NCBI GenBank assembly: GCA_039105265.1
Contig: JAPFFF010000008.1
Location: 1,240,001-1,304,000 of the forward strand
Origin: Tritrichomonas musculus
Lineage: Eukaryota > Parabasalia > Tritrichomonadida > Tritrichomonadidae
Direction of reading: 5' to 3'
DNA: 64,000 bases
The position numbers were made by a program, and so were the translations under genes. Each line of letters begins with the position of its first letter. The stretch's first letter is position 1. The notes under the pieces are model-generated. The model was not told where the DNA came from. It saw only the letters and a list, made by a program, of their open reading frames with translations, and made no database searches. Shown here piece after piece: positions 1 through 9,366 of this stretch.

Positions 1-847
1 TTTTCAGAGTATGCATACAAATAAACACAGGAAAAATTGAGTTAAATATTAATATTTTTTCAATTGATCATACAAAAAAAAAACAACTTTTTCTGAAAGT
101 TGTTGTTATGTTAATGTCAAAAAAGGGCGGTATTTTACTTTTCCAAAATCGAATTCGAAAAGCTTGTAACTCTAGCTTAAATTATACTTTGTCCCTGGTA
201 AGAATAAAGCAATGGTTCAATTTAGATCTTCTGTTGTCGTTTTTTAACTGAATTGATAATTATATTTCTGAATTTCACAAATCGTTATTTTTATGCTTCA
301 TTTATTCCTAAAATCTTGATTTTACAAACATGAAGGGTTTATAAGCAGCGGTTGGTGAATTTTTGGAGATATTTCTTTTCCCAATTTCAGCTAAGAGTCT
401 TTATAAAAAGTTAATAAGGATTTACAATCATGTTTGTAAACTTGATAATCAGTGATTGCCGACACTTAAGTTGGATAGATATAAAATAAAAAAAAAAAAA
501 TCTTTTTTTTTTTGTTACACCAATTAGCATATTAATCAATAAAATAAATCATGATATCGATTACAATCTGAAAGAAAAATTGAAACATATTTGCTCAAAA
601 TTGTCTAATTTGCATCATTTTTGAAAGCAAAAAATCATAATTTTTTCTCTGGTATTTATATATGTTGTATGACAAAGCATAATAAAAGTTATGATTATTT
701 TTCAATCATCTCTTCTATTAAATAAGATAAAAGCAAACTAAAATACTTTTGATGATTATCAAAAAGTTATTACGACTAAATATAAATTTAAAAAGTGGAG
801 GTAAAAAAGTTCAATTTTTTTTATTCGTTTTTTTTATAAATTTGTAA
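1..847. other. AT-rich intergenic stretch
   Basis: No open frame with recognisable protein content lies here. The stretch is AT-rich with homopolymer runs. A small hairpin (CAACTTT / AAAGTTG) lies near 84-108. The last 40 bases form the upstream region of the actin-like gene and contain TCAATT at 811, a poor match to the trichomonad initiator. Confidence 0.6.
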
Positions 848-1957
848 ATGGAGAATGCTCCGATTGTAATCGACATTGGAACATCCCATACTTTTGCAGG
901 ATATGGTGGTGAATCAGAGCCAGATGTTTCTATTTCCTCAATTCTAGGTAGGAGGATAACGTCCTCAACAAAAGTCATATCCCCTTTATCAAGTACAGAT
1001 TTTATGATTGGATCAAACGTATATAAAAATTCTGATAAATACACACCATGTCTTCCTATTGATAATAGAGTTATAACCAATTTTGATGATTTTACAGCGT
1101 TTATAAATACCCTTATAACAGTTCATTTAAATACAATTCCGAAAACTCACCCTCTATTACTCACAGTTTCGCCTTACGAAAGTGCTAAATCAAAAGAAAC
1201 AATTTTGCAAATCATGATGGAAACTTTCAAAGTACCTGCTTTGTTACCAGCATCATCTTCACAGCTGGTTTTGCATGCAGCTGATATTAATAGCGGTATT
1301 GTTGTAGATGCAGGCGAAACTGGAACTTCAATTATGCCTATTTTTGAATCATACTCTATACCTTATTATTCTGGTAGATTAGATGTTGGAGGACGCCAAA
1401 TTACAGATCAACTAAGGAATTCTCTTACTCAAAGAGGCTATTCGTTGAAAACAGGAACCGAAAGAGAGATATTAAGAGATATGAAAAGCAAAATTTGCTA
1501 TATTTCACTGGATCCGGTAGCAAGTGCCCAAGATGCGCCTCAGCAGTCATTCACAACACCAGACGGTGCTGATATAAAACTAACTTCACAATGTTTTATG
1601 TGTCCTGAGATTTTATTTAAGCCAGGATTGTGCGGATGTGAACAAGAAGGAACTTCTCATCAAATTGCAGAAGTCATATCAAAAGTTGATGATGATATAA
1701 GAAACCAATTAGCAACTAATATTGTTCTTGCTGGTGGATCTACTATGTTTCCAGGTTATGCTGACAGAATCATTCATGATCTCAGTGAATTGCTCCCAGA
1801 ACAAAGTGTAAATGTTGTTGCAAATCAAGATAGGATAGAGTCTGCTTGGATAGGTGGATCTATACTTGCATCTGTTGGAACATTTAATAAATTATATATT
1901 TCTCAAGAAGAATATGATGAATATGGTGCGTCAATTATACCACTTAAAATGTACTAA
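848..1957 (+). CDS. Divergent actin-related protein
   Basis: A 369-residue protein of the actin fold, close to the usual length of about 375. The phosphate-1 loop is DIGTSHTFAGYGG near residues 9-21. The middle region LLTVSPYES...METFKVPAL follows actin closely. Phosphate-2 is VVDAGETGTSIMPIFESY and the adenosine loop is NIVLAGGSTMFPGYADRI. The C-terminus has WIGGSILASVGTF and EEYDEYGASII as in actin. The N-terminal third and the residues around the nucleotide are divergent. Where actin has its catalytic Gln137 and His161, this protein appears to have Ser by alignment by eye. It is therefore an actin-related protein or a specialised actin, not conventional actin. Which Arp class it belongs to cannot be told here. 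The start is the first ATG of the frame. Confidence 0.88.
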   Translation: MENAPIVIDIGTSHTFAGYGGESEPDVSISSILGRRITSSTKVISPLSSTDFMIGSNVYKNSDKYTPCLPIDNRVITNFDDFTAFINTLITVHLNTIPKTHPLLLTVSPYESAKSKETILQIMMETFKVPALLPASSSQLVLHAADINSGIVVDAGETGTSIMPIFESYSIPYYSGRLDVGGRQITDQLRNSLTQRGYSLKTGTEREILRDMKSKICYISLDPVASAQDAPQQSFTTPDGADIKLTSQCFMCPEILFKPGLCGCEQEGTSHQIAEVISKVDDDIRNQLATNIVLAGGSTMFPGYADRIIHDLSELLPEQSVNVVANQDRIESAWIGGSILASVGTFNKLYISQEEYDEYGASIIPLKMY

Positions 1958-2233
1958 TTTTGTAATGTTAAACATATATTTTTATATTAGATATATCTGA
2001 TTTTCCAAAAATATCTCTAACTGAATGATTTTGCTCCATTATTTTTATTATATTATAATACTATTGTATATATGTATTATTCAAAGTTAATATACTTCAA
2101 CTTTGGCATGTTTTTTTATATGAGATCTTCTTGAATAAAGAGCTTACATTTTAGTCAGTAATAAATAAAAAAAAGGTTTTAAAATTACTTGATTCAAACA
2201 ATTTTTATGCAATTTCAAACAATATATATGCAA

Positions 2234-3526
2234 TTATCTATCTCGAAAAGCAAAAGACATGAAAACGCCTGAGATTGATCCAGTAGTGGTCGAAAATGTC
2301 ATCCAAAAATCAATTAAATTTCTAATATTATTAGTAATTCCATGAGAAACTCCGGTTTCTACAGAGTTGATATTATTTTCTGTACTTTCATTACTTTCAG
2401 GGCCACTACTATTAGTACTGGCAAGTTCCATACTCGGTTCTCGAAAAGCGCAAAGAAGAACATGAGTTTTAACAAGACCGTTTGATAATCCAAATAGAAT
2501 TGACCAGCAAAAAGTCCAGACTGGTTCTCCCAAGTGGAATATATTTTCAATTGATGGGATGAATAACGGATAGGAAATTGAACGGCAAAAGGCTATAACC
2601 AAGTCTAAGTATCTTAGTTGAGAGTCGATTCGCATAGCAAACGACTCTCCAACAAGATTAAAAATGCAAAAAACAGATGTAACAATAACTGGTGTCCAAT
2701 CACCTATGTCTGGACTCTCTTTAACATATGTAAGATAGCCAGGAAAAAGAGACGTTGTAATAAATGTATTAGTTAGCTCTGCAAGATAAAAAGGCCATTT
2801 TTCAAAAAGAATATTGATCGATTCGCGTGATATAAATGGTGCATATTCAATTCCTGAAACTTTTTTAAAACGATTTTTCATTCTTGATGAACAAAGATTA
2901 ATTAAATAATAAACATAAAAGACTAGTAATAAGACTGCTGATAAAAAGTAATAGCAAAGAGATGACATTACAATCTGTGAATCATCAAGGAACGCACTCT
3001 TTGTGGATATTCGTAAGCTTACAGCTACTACTGCAAAGCAACCATAACTGCCTGTAAGAAAAGAATACGATGAATGTCCGAATATAAATACCAATTTCCT
3101 TGCACTTGAAAAAGCTATTGATGAAGCAAAGCCTATCACATAAAAAAAAATTTTAGTTAATATAGAAAGTGTTGATTTCCCAATTCCAACAACTAGTAAA
3201 ATTGGATAGGCGATTGTAATTGATGTTAATATAACAAATCCTATAATGAAAAACGGTAATGGATTTTTTGGTTGGAAGAGTGAAAATATTATTGATGTAA
3301 TAGAAAAAGTAAAAGAGTAAGTACGATTGATACTCATTCCCATTTTTTTACTGTCGCAATATTTATTTAATAAATCAATGGAATTCAAAAAAATGTTATA
3401 AGGGAGTAAACTTCCATTTCCAAGAAGATAAAAAAGAGCAAGACTTGGTCCTTCTTCTATTGGTGTATTTTCTGTTTCGTCGGCGTTTTCTGTTTCTACA
3501 GCGTTATATCCATCTAGAATATTCAT
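2234..3526 (-). CDS. Equilibrative nucleoside transporter (SLC29/ENT family)
   Basis: A 430-residue multi-pass membrane protein that should move nucleosides or nucleobases across a membrane. Parasitic protists that cannot make purines depend on such carriers. After a short acidic N-terminus comes LLGNGSLLPYNIFLNS (residues about 34-49), the family's G-x-G-x-LLP-(W/Y)-N signature in the first membrane segment. About ten to eleven hydrophobic segments follow, with a hydrophilic loop after the sixth near residues 205-240. FGLSNGLVKTHVLLCAF near residue 345 matches the GxxNG segment late in ENT proteins. An acidic, Asn/Ser-rich loop precedes the last segment (ISGVFMSFAFR). Length is typical of the family. 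Substrate and membrane location cannot be told. ATG start; no clear initiator motif seen just upstream. Confidence 0.85.
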   Translation of the reverse strand: MNILDGYNAVETENADETENTPIEEGPSLALFYLLGNGSLLPYNIFLNSIDLLNKYCDSKKMGMSINRTYSFTFSITSIIFSLFQPKNPLPFFIIGFVILTSITIAYPILLVVGIGKSTLSILTKIFFYVIGFASSIAFSSARKLVFIFGHSSYSFLTGSYGCFAVVAVSLRISTKSAFLDDSQIVMSSLCYYFLSAVLLLVFYVYYLINLCSSRMKNRFKKVSGIEYAPFISRESINILFEKWPFYLAELTNTFITTSLFPGYLTYVKESPDIGDWTPVIVTSVFCIFNLVGESFAMRIDSQLRYLDLVIAFCRSISYPLFIPSIENIFHLGEPVWTFCWSILFGLSNGLVKTHVLLCAFREPSMELASTNSSGPESNESTENNINSVETGVSHGITNNIRNLIDFWMTFSTTTGSISGVFMSFAFRDR

Positions 3527-3862
3527 TTATATAATTTCTTTGAATTAATTGAATTGACTCTGAAATTTAAATAATTTTTTCAATTATACTTTATCAAAAA
3601 GTCAAAAAAAAATTTATTTATAAAATGATCTATGAAATAATTTAAAAACATTCTAAATCATTCAAAAAAAAATAAATATTCATCATGTAGTTGGCTTATT
3701 CATCATTAAATTCTGGAAGAATGATTCAATATCTAATGAATCGGTATATTCATAAGGTATATTTACTGCCATGACCCAGAAGTCAATCAATACAGATTTT
3801 CCCATGATATATTTATACTTAAAACGATGAATGCAAAGGTTGTAATCCTTAATCCAATGTAA

Positions 3863-4123
3863 TTTCATCAATCCACAGAATATTTCCCCAATAACAAATG
3901 TTACATATGTAAAGATAACTGCCAAAGATGTTTAAGTGAATCATTTTGTATAAAGTGCAGTGCATCTTTCTATATCTTCAATGGAAAATGCTACCATTCT
4001 TGCTCTAATCTAGGTGATGGTTTTGTTGGAAACAAAAATTTGGAATATAAATGTGATGTTGGAGTTTCTCTTAAAAGATATGTGTGTGATAGAATACTGG
4101 ATGGTTGCGATAAATTTATTTGA
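3863..4123 (+). pseudogene. Cysteine-rich (furin-like repeat) surface-protein remnant
   Basis: An open stretch of about 86 codons between two stops, without an ATG at its head. It reads ...KCYICKDNCQRCLSESFC and continues IKCSASFYIFNGKCYHSC. Cysteine pairs at C-x2-C and C-x3-C-x2-C spacing recall the furin-like/EGF-like ectodomain repeats of trichomonad surface proteins. The lack of a start and of any signal peptide or membrane segment suggests a fragment of a once longer gene. Other small open frames here on the opposite strand overlap this one and look like chance. Confidence 0.4.
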
Positions 4124-4512
4124 AATTTGAGTTAGGAAATGAAAATCAGTTGAAAAAGATGGGAAAAAATGGCCATTGTAATTTATATTGAATTTGTTGC
4201 TAAAATAACGAAATTTTAATGTGTTATTTTTTTTCATTAATATAATTTTATGAATTTTCTATGTCTTGTATGAAATATGGCCTTAAGAGCATCAAATTCA
4301 AAACTATTTTAGCTTTTTTTTTTAAATTGTCTGATAGAGTCATGTTTTAAATTTTATTAAATATTAATCATGAATGCTTTCAAACTGAATTTAAAGATAC
4401 CATAAAATCATATATATATCTGATAGCATTTGCGTCGTAATTTTAAATCTAAAATTCCTTTTTTCACATTCTTTTCAAACAAAATGATATGTGATTTGAA
4501 AAAAAAAATGGA

Positions 4513-6024
4513 ATGTCTTTTGTTCGAGTTATTACTCCAACAATAACATTTTATCCGCCAGATTCGCAACAGCAGGATGATCGAACAATTAATGGTATTT
4601 TAAACTTTATAACTAGTAGTATGGGCTGCCATCTTCAATATTTCCGAACAAATAACCAGACCATAGTTTTTTCTTATTGGAATCAAATTCTTTTTATAGT
4701 TTCAGGGGTAAATGAATCTGTTGCATATCTACGTTTTCGTCTTCAAATAATTCGAGAAATTGCAGTTTTCCTTTTTGGTCTAGATTTTGATCAAATTATG
4801 CGAAAGAGTACAATAAATGTCAATTTTATTGATTTATATGCAAAATATGTCGATGAATTTTTAAAAATGACTGAAAATGATTATTATACACAATTAGGAC
4901 TGATTTCCCATAATTCATATTTTTCTGAATTCTCCAATTACTTATCAGAAAGCATACCATCATCACAATTCCCTCATGACTTACCTTTTATTGATTGTTT
5001 TATTTTAAAAAATCATAAAATAGTTTCAAGACTAAATTTGGCAAATCAAAATCCGATAAATTATATGAGCGTCTATATATTATCTCTATTTTCAAGGATA
5101 GAGTATCCTGATACTGATTCAGCAACACCAAATCGTAAAGAAAAAGAATCAGATCCAGAAGAAAGCAAATCAAAAGATGTTTCAAACACAGAAATAAATA
5201 ATAATGATAATAACCAAGAATCTTCATATGAAAAACAGTATAAATTATTTGATCCTAATTATGTCAACATAACTGATCCACCATCAGTCCAATTGAGAGC
5301 TGGTTATATAACAATTGGTGAAACATCATGTTTATGCTCAATTTCATCCACTCTTCTTGGCCCAAACAGTCCCTATGTTGCACTTTTTATTACACAAGAA
5401 TTGAATACAGACGTTAAGAAATTTATCGTTAGTGGAATCATCTCACTCATTTCAAGTTCAATGAGTGAAGCTGTCCGACTTATTTTGACACCTTTATCGT
5501 TCAATTTTCCAGGTCTTGTTTATTTTCTTGCTGCAAACAGATCAAGTGGAGAATGCTTCGATTTTGAATCATGTGGTGATGTGAAGTCACATCACATCAC
5601 AAATCTACTTTTTCGGACAATGAAAAATTACACCTTTGAGGCTCTTTTTAACGGTCAAACAACATTCATTTGGCGTGATAGCCACTTTTTGTTTGTGTAT
5701 TCGATTTTCTTCATTCAAAGTGATGGAAAAGCGGTTAATCCCCCTGAAAAAGTGAAAATACCGATTTTCAAAAATGACTATAACTTGACATACCAGACAA
5801 TCTGCAACGAGTTTTTCCATAAAGAGAAGAATTTGAAGGTTTACGAGGTGTATTCGATCTTTTTGGGCGTTGTTCCTCCTCAGGCCGCTTACTGTGAAAC
5901 TGTAGATATGTTTATCGATGTAATTAAAGAGAAAAAAATCATTTTTACTGGGAATGTTGATGTGCTAAAAGCGTCATTATTACCGCACAGCAAAAAGAAC
6001 AGAAACTCGCTCTTGAATTCTTAG
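4513..6024 (+). CDS. Possible Mon1/Ccz1/HPS-type longin-domain trafficking protein
   Basis: A 503-residue soluble protein. The pattern resembles the Mon1/Ccz1/HPS1 family, which act as paired guanine-exchange factors for endosomal Rabs. It has a hydrophobic strand pair NQTIVFSYWNQILFIVSG followed by an amphipathic helix NESVAYLRFRLQIIREIAVFL (residues about 48-90). A second unit is PFIDCFILKNHKIVSRLNL. A third region, YITIGETSCLCS...SPYVALFITQEL, is followed by LLFRTMKNYTFEALF. These would be three longin-like units. A charged low-complexity linker (residues about 200-245) separates units one and three. Similarity is to secondary-structure rhythm more than to exact motifs, so the family call is tentative. 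ATG start; an out-of-frame ATG lies five bases upstream. Confidence 0.5.
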   Translation: MSFVRVITPTITFYPPDSQQQDDRTINGILNFITSSMGCHLQYFRTNNQTIVFSYWNQILFIVSGVNESVAYLRFRLQIIREIAVFLFGLDFDQIMRKSTINVNFIDLYAKYVDEFLKMTENDYYTQLGLISHNSYFSEFSNYLSESIPSSQFPHDLPFIDCFILKNHKIVSRLNLANQNPINYMSVYILSLFSRIEYPDTDSATPNRKEKESDPEESKSKDVSNTEINNNDNNQESSYEKQYKLFDPNYVNITDPPSVQLRAGYITIGETSCLCSISSTLLGPNSPYVALFITQELNTDVKKFIVSGIISLISSSMSEAVRLILTPLSFNFPGLVYFLAANRSSGECFDFESCGDVKSHHITNLLFRTMKNYTFEALFNGQTTFIWRDSHFLFVYSIFFIQSDGKAVNPPEKVKIPIFKNDYNLTYQTICNEFFHKEKNLKVYEVYSIFLGVVPPQAAYCETVDMFIDVIKEKKIIFTGNVDVLKASLLPHSKKNRNSLLNS

Positions 6025-6596
6025 ATTGTATAAGTATTATACAACATCCTATTGTTATAATTCATTATGTTTGTTTGAATAAAATATTTATATTTTTTAT
6101 TCAATGCCAATTTTTTCTAGAGGAACTTTAAAAATAAAGAAACCTATGTATTTTTTGTATATAAACAGATGGCAATTTGTTACATATGATGAGGTTCAGA
6201 TGACAGAGGGCTACAGATGATTTCGAATTACTAATGACGAAGGAAGTGCAGATGATTTAGAATTCGATTGAAATAGGTTTGTTAAAAAGATTATTATTTT
6301 GATATTTCATAGTATAGCAAAGGTATGGATATTATTTTTGGTATAACTTTCTTGATTAAATTTTAAAGCTTCAGATTAATTATATGCAAATTATTTTAAA
6401 GTTTTATTAGATTTAAATAGAGCATGCTTTCTCATAAACTTATATTATTTTGATGTTTCTTAATGATGGGAAATGAAGATCAAATATAAAAAAAAATAAA
6501 AAAAAAGGAAATATTTAATACAATATAATAAAATTTAAAAAATAAATAATACAAATATATCATGATGAAAAAAAGCTTGATAATCGTGAAGATATG
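6025..6596. other. Intergenic spacer with minisatellite-like ACAGATGA motifs
   Basis: No gene is seen. Around 6180-6275 there are irregular copies of a motif like CAGATGA(C/T) joined to GAATT. They resemble, on the opposite strand, the tandem array near 45.75-46.11 kb. The rest is AT-rich spacer. Confidence 0.4.
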
Positions 6597-7271
6597 TTAG
6601 GGGCCTTCATAATTGGCATTAATTAATTGAAACTCTTTTTCCATAACTAAATATAATCGCTTACAGAAATTAACTTTATCTACCTCTTTCATTAATTTTT
6701 CAAAGTCACTTAAGTCATTCTTAAAATTACTAATTAATTCGGTCGGATTCTCAAAATTTTGAAAGTATAATAATACTTTTTCAGAATCTTGAAATTGTCG
6801 TTTTATAATGCCTAAAGATACAAATATAGCTGGGAAAAAATCAAATGGTATTTCTGATGACTCGTTTTTTGAATTTGAAGACTCTTCTGGATTATTCATG
6901 TCACTTATATAAGAAACTTGACTAAGTAAAGTAGCGAAGTAATAATAATCATTTTTTTGAGAAACTCCAATGGTTGATTTTTCTATCTCAGTGTAGAAAC
7001 ATATAAGCGATGTCATTAAGTTAGTTAAATTGCTTGGTAATTTGGCATTTAAAATAAAATTATTTAACACTGCCCACCTTTCAGAATAAAATCTCGAAAA
7101 TATTTCTTTTGAAGGTTTTTCTTTCCGACTCGTTTTAAAAAAACTATTAAATTTATCGATGGTATCTTTTAAATCTAGTTTATTAGCAAAAATTTCTGAA
7201 TTGGTAGAAAGTTCGTTCAAAGTTTCTCTCATATCATCCCAATGATCTAAAAGCGCATAAAAATGATTCAT
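6597..7271 (-). CDS. Uncharacterised helical protein
   Basis: A 224-residue protein with no family I recognise. The sequence is mostly predicted amphipathic helix with few glycines and prolines, no signal peptide and no membrane segment. The N-terminus (MNHFYALLDHWDDMRETLNEL) and the C-terminal third look like helical-bundle sequence. A Ser/Asn/Glu-rich loop lies near residues 128-142. It lies downstream of the kinesin-9 gene on the same strand, with 106 bases between the frames. A shared function is only a guess. The upstream region is a poly-T-like tract on its own strand. Confidence 0.55.
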   Translation of the reverse strand: MNHFYALLDHWDDMRETLNELSTNSEIFANKLDLKDTIDKFNSFFKTSRKEKPSKEIFSRFYSERWAVLNNFILNAKLPSNLTNLMTSLICFYTEIEKSTIGVSQKNDYYYFATLLSQVSYISDMNNPEESSNSKNESSEIPFDFFPAIFVSLGIIKRQFQDSEKVLLYFQNFENPTELISNFKNDLSDFEKLMKEVDKVNFCKRLYLVMEKEFQLINANYEGP

Positions 7272-7377
7272 AAAAAAAAAAAAAAGATAAAAACAAAAAC
7301 AAAAAAAAATTCAGAAAAAGTTTAAAAGACAAAATATAATTTATAAAGAAAAAAAAATAAGAAATAAAAAAACAATT

Positions 7378-9366
7378 TTAATCCTCAGTAACTGGTTGTC
7401 TTCTCGTTCCATTTGCTCTAAATTCTCTTTCGAGAATTTTCTGTACTTTCTTTGTTGCGAAAAAGTAAGGACCAGCTTTTGGATCCTGTTCAATAACTTT
7501 TTGATATTCTTTCTTTTCCCTCTTTTCCTCTTTATCAAGTAACTCTTCATTATCCTCTTCTTCTTCTGTCAAAACAACTTCCTTCTTGTTTCTTTCTTCC
7601 AACCAAGCGTTGAAATTGGTCCTCATTTGTTGTTCCTTTGTTTCAATATCTTTTAATAATTCTTTTTCATGATCTTGATATTCGCAATACTGTGCAAATG
7701 CTTCTTTATATTGAGCCTTAACTTCCTTTAGATCCTCTCTTATCTGAAGTTCCTCTTCATCGATGACTAAAACGTCATCAATTGGAGGAAGACGATTTTT
7801 TTCTTTTTCATCTAATTTGGCCTTTAAACCGTCAATTTTTGCCTTTAAATCATTAACTACTATAGCGATTTCTCTTTTCTGCTTTTTCTGGCTAGCAACT
7901 TCATCTTTCTTTGAAGTGATTTCTGTGTCAAGAGAGCTACCTTCAAGGTTCTTGTATAAACTCCAAAGTTCATCATCTGATGGGACAAGTGGGAAGAAGG
8001 CTATACCTGCATCTGGAGATAGCTGTTGAGCTTCATTTGATGCATCTAAAGATTGGTTAACTGTTTGAGATACTTCTGGTGGTTTAACAGTAAAAACATA
8101 TTTTTCACGTAATTGTTCTTCCACTGTAACGCGCTGAGCTCTGTATTGTTCTTTCATGATGACTAACGCTGCTCGAACTTCATATAATGATCTGATTGGA
8201 AATTGTTGTAGTGCATCTGATAAATATGATGTTACCGTTTCAGCAAGAGCTTGCTTCTCTTGTCGGTCTGGTTCACAGAATGGAAGAGATGGGTTCTTAA
8301 CACGAAGTTGAGAGCGCATTGATTCAATTTCTTTTTGTAGACGTTTAATTTGACTTTCTTTATGTTCTTTCAAGTTTAAAATGTCATCTGAAGTTTCTCC
8401 TTGAACACGAGAAGCAAATTTGAGTGTTCCAAGTGTTGCTGGAAGAGACGCTGAATCAAAAGCAACATGAGCAATAATACATCGATTTGGTAGAGAATCT
8501 TTTAAGAAGTGAGTCAAAGGACAGCTTCGATATGGAATATGTTCGGTAGCAATTAAAACTCGCTCAAGAATTGTCATTGTACGATTTATAGATGCTTGTC
8601 TATGAAATTCTTCACTTTCTCGATTTGACGTTTCAAATTTGACAGGCGAAGCCATATCAACAAAATGAAGTTTTGTATGTAATGGCTTTTCTGTAGTGGG
8701 TTGAGGGATATCGGAATCGAACCATATCGTAAAAAGACTAGTTGTTTGTAAATGAATGGGATTAAGAGCGCGTAGAGCATTTCCCATAAATAATCTTTCC
8801 AAACCAGATTGTTCATCATTGATAACTGGCATGAATAAATTCTTAACAGAAATTCGTCCATTTTTAGCTTCGACTATTTTAAGTTCCTTTGCAGGCTGTC
8901 CATTAAATGCGTTGAGAACATCAAAAAGTTGTTCATTTAAAAATTCAGTAAAAGAACATCTAACTGTTATACCAAGCTCTGGTTGAGTAGCAAGTCGTTG
9001 AAAGATATACGCAATTGCTCGAGGAATTAAGCCACGTTCTGCATAACTATTTTGTGGGCCATTTAACGTATGTGTTTTACCACTTCCTGGGCCACCATTA
9101 CACAATATGCACGATGAAACGCCATTAATTGCATTGTCAATTGCAGGTTTAGTAGTGAGATTAAACATTGATTGCTGATCAGCGTTTTGTAAAATTGACG
9201 CAAATTGAAAAGAGTACGAAGAGATCTGATGTTTAAGAAATGAACGTTTGGGTTTTGTTAATGATTTAATTGTAACACTTTGTCCATCTTCACCAATTTT
9301 AACGAAATCTTCAGCGAATTCTTCTGTTGGTTTCACTCGAACGTACACAGTCCGAGACTCTGTCAT
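7378..9366 (-). CDS. Kinesin-9-like protein with degenerate switch motifs
   Basis: A 662-residue kinesin with an N-terminal motor (residues about 1-335) and coiled coils (about 345-370 and 490-620). It follows the KIF9/KIF6 family, which moves on axonemal microtubules and affects flagellar beating. Shared points are the opening VRVKPTEEFAEDFVKIGEDG, the segment ERGLIPRAIAYIFQRL, the ITVRCSFTEFLNEQLFDVL strand, and IPYRSCPLTHFLKDSL. The P-loop GGPGSGKTHT (91-100) keeps GKT. Two nucleotide-sensing motifs do not survive. The usual NxxSSRSH (switch I) reads NPIHLQTTS, and DLAGSE (switch II) reads DMASPV near residue 238. The protein may bind microtubules or nucleotide without normal ATP cycling. 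ATG start. Confidence 0.85.
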   Translation of the reverse strand: MTESRTVYVRVKPTEEFAEDFVKIGEDGQSVTIKSLTKPKRSFLKHQISSYSFQFASILQNADQQSMFNLTTKPAIDNAINGVSSCILCNGGPGSGKTHTLNGPQNSYAERGLIPRAIAYIFQRLATQPELGITVRCSFTEFLNEQLFDVLNAFNGQPAKELKIVEAKNGRISVKNLFMPVINDEQSGLERLFMGNALRALNPIHLQTTSLFTIWFDSDIPQPTTEKPLHTKLHFVDMASPVKFETSNRESEEFHRQASINRTMTILERVLIATEHIPYRSCPLTHFLKDSLPNRCIIAHVAFDSASLPATLGTLKFASRVQGETSDDILNLKEHKESQIKRLQKEIESMRSQLRVKNPSLPFCEPDRQEKQALAETVTSYLSDALQQFPIRSLYEVRAALVIMKEQYRAQRVTVEEQLREKYVFTVKPPEVSQTVNQSLDASNEAQQLSPDAGIAFFPLVPSDDELWSLYKNLEGSSLDTEITSKKDEVASQKKQKREIAIVVNDLKAKIDGLKAKLDEKEKNRLPPIDDVLVIDEEELQIREDLKEVKAQYKEAFAQYCEYQDHEKELLKDIETKEQQMRTNFNAWLEERNKKEVVLTEEEEDNEELLDKEEKREKKEYQKVIEQDPKAGPYFFATKKVQKILEREFRANGTRRQPVTED

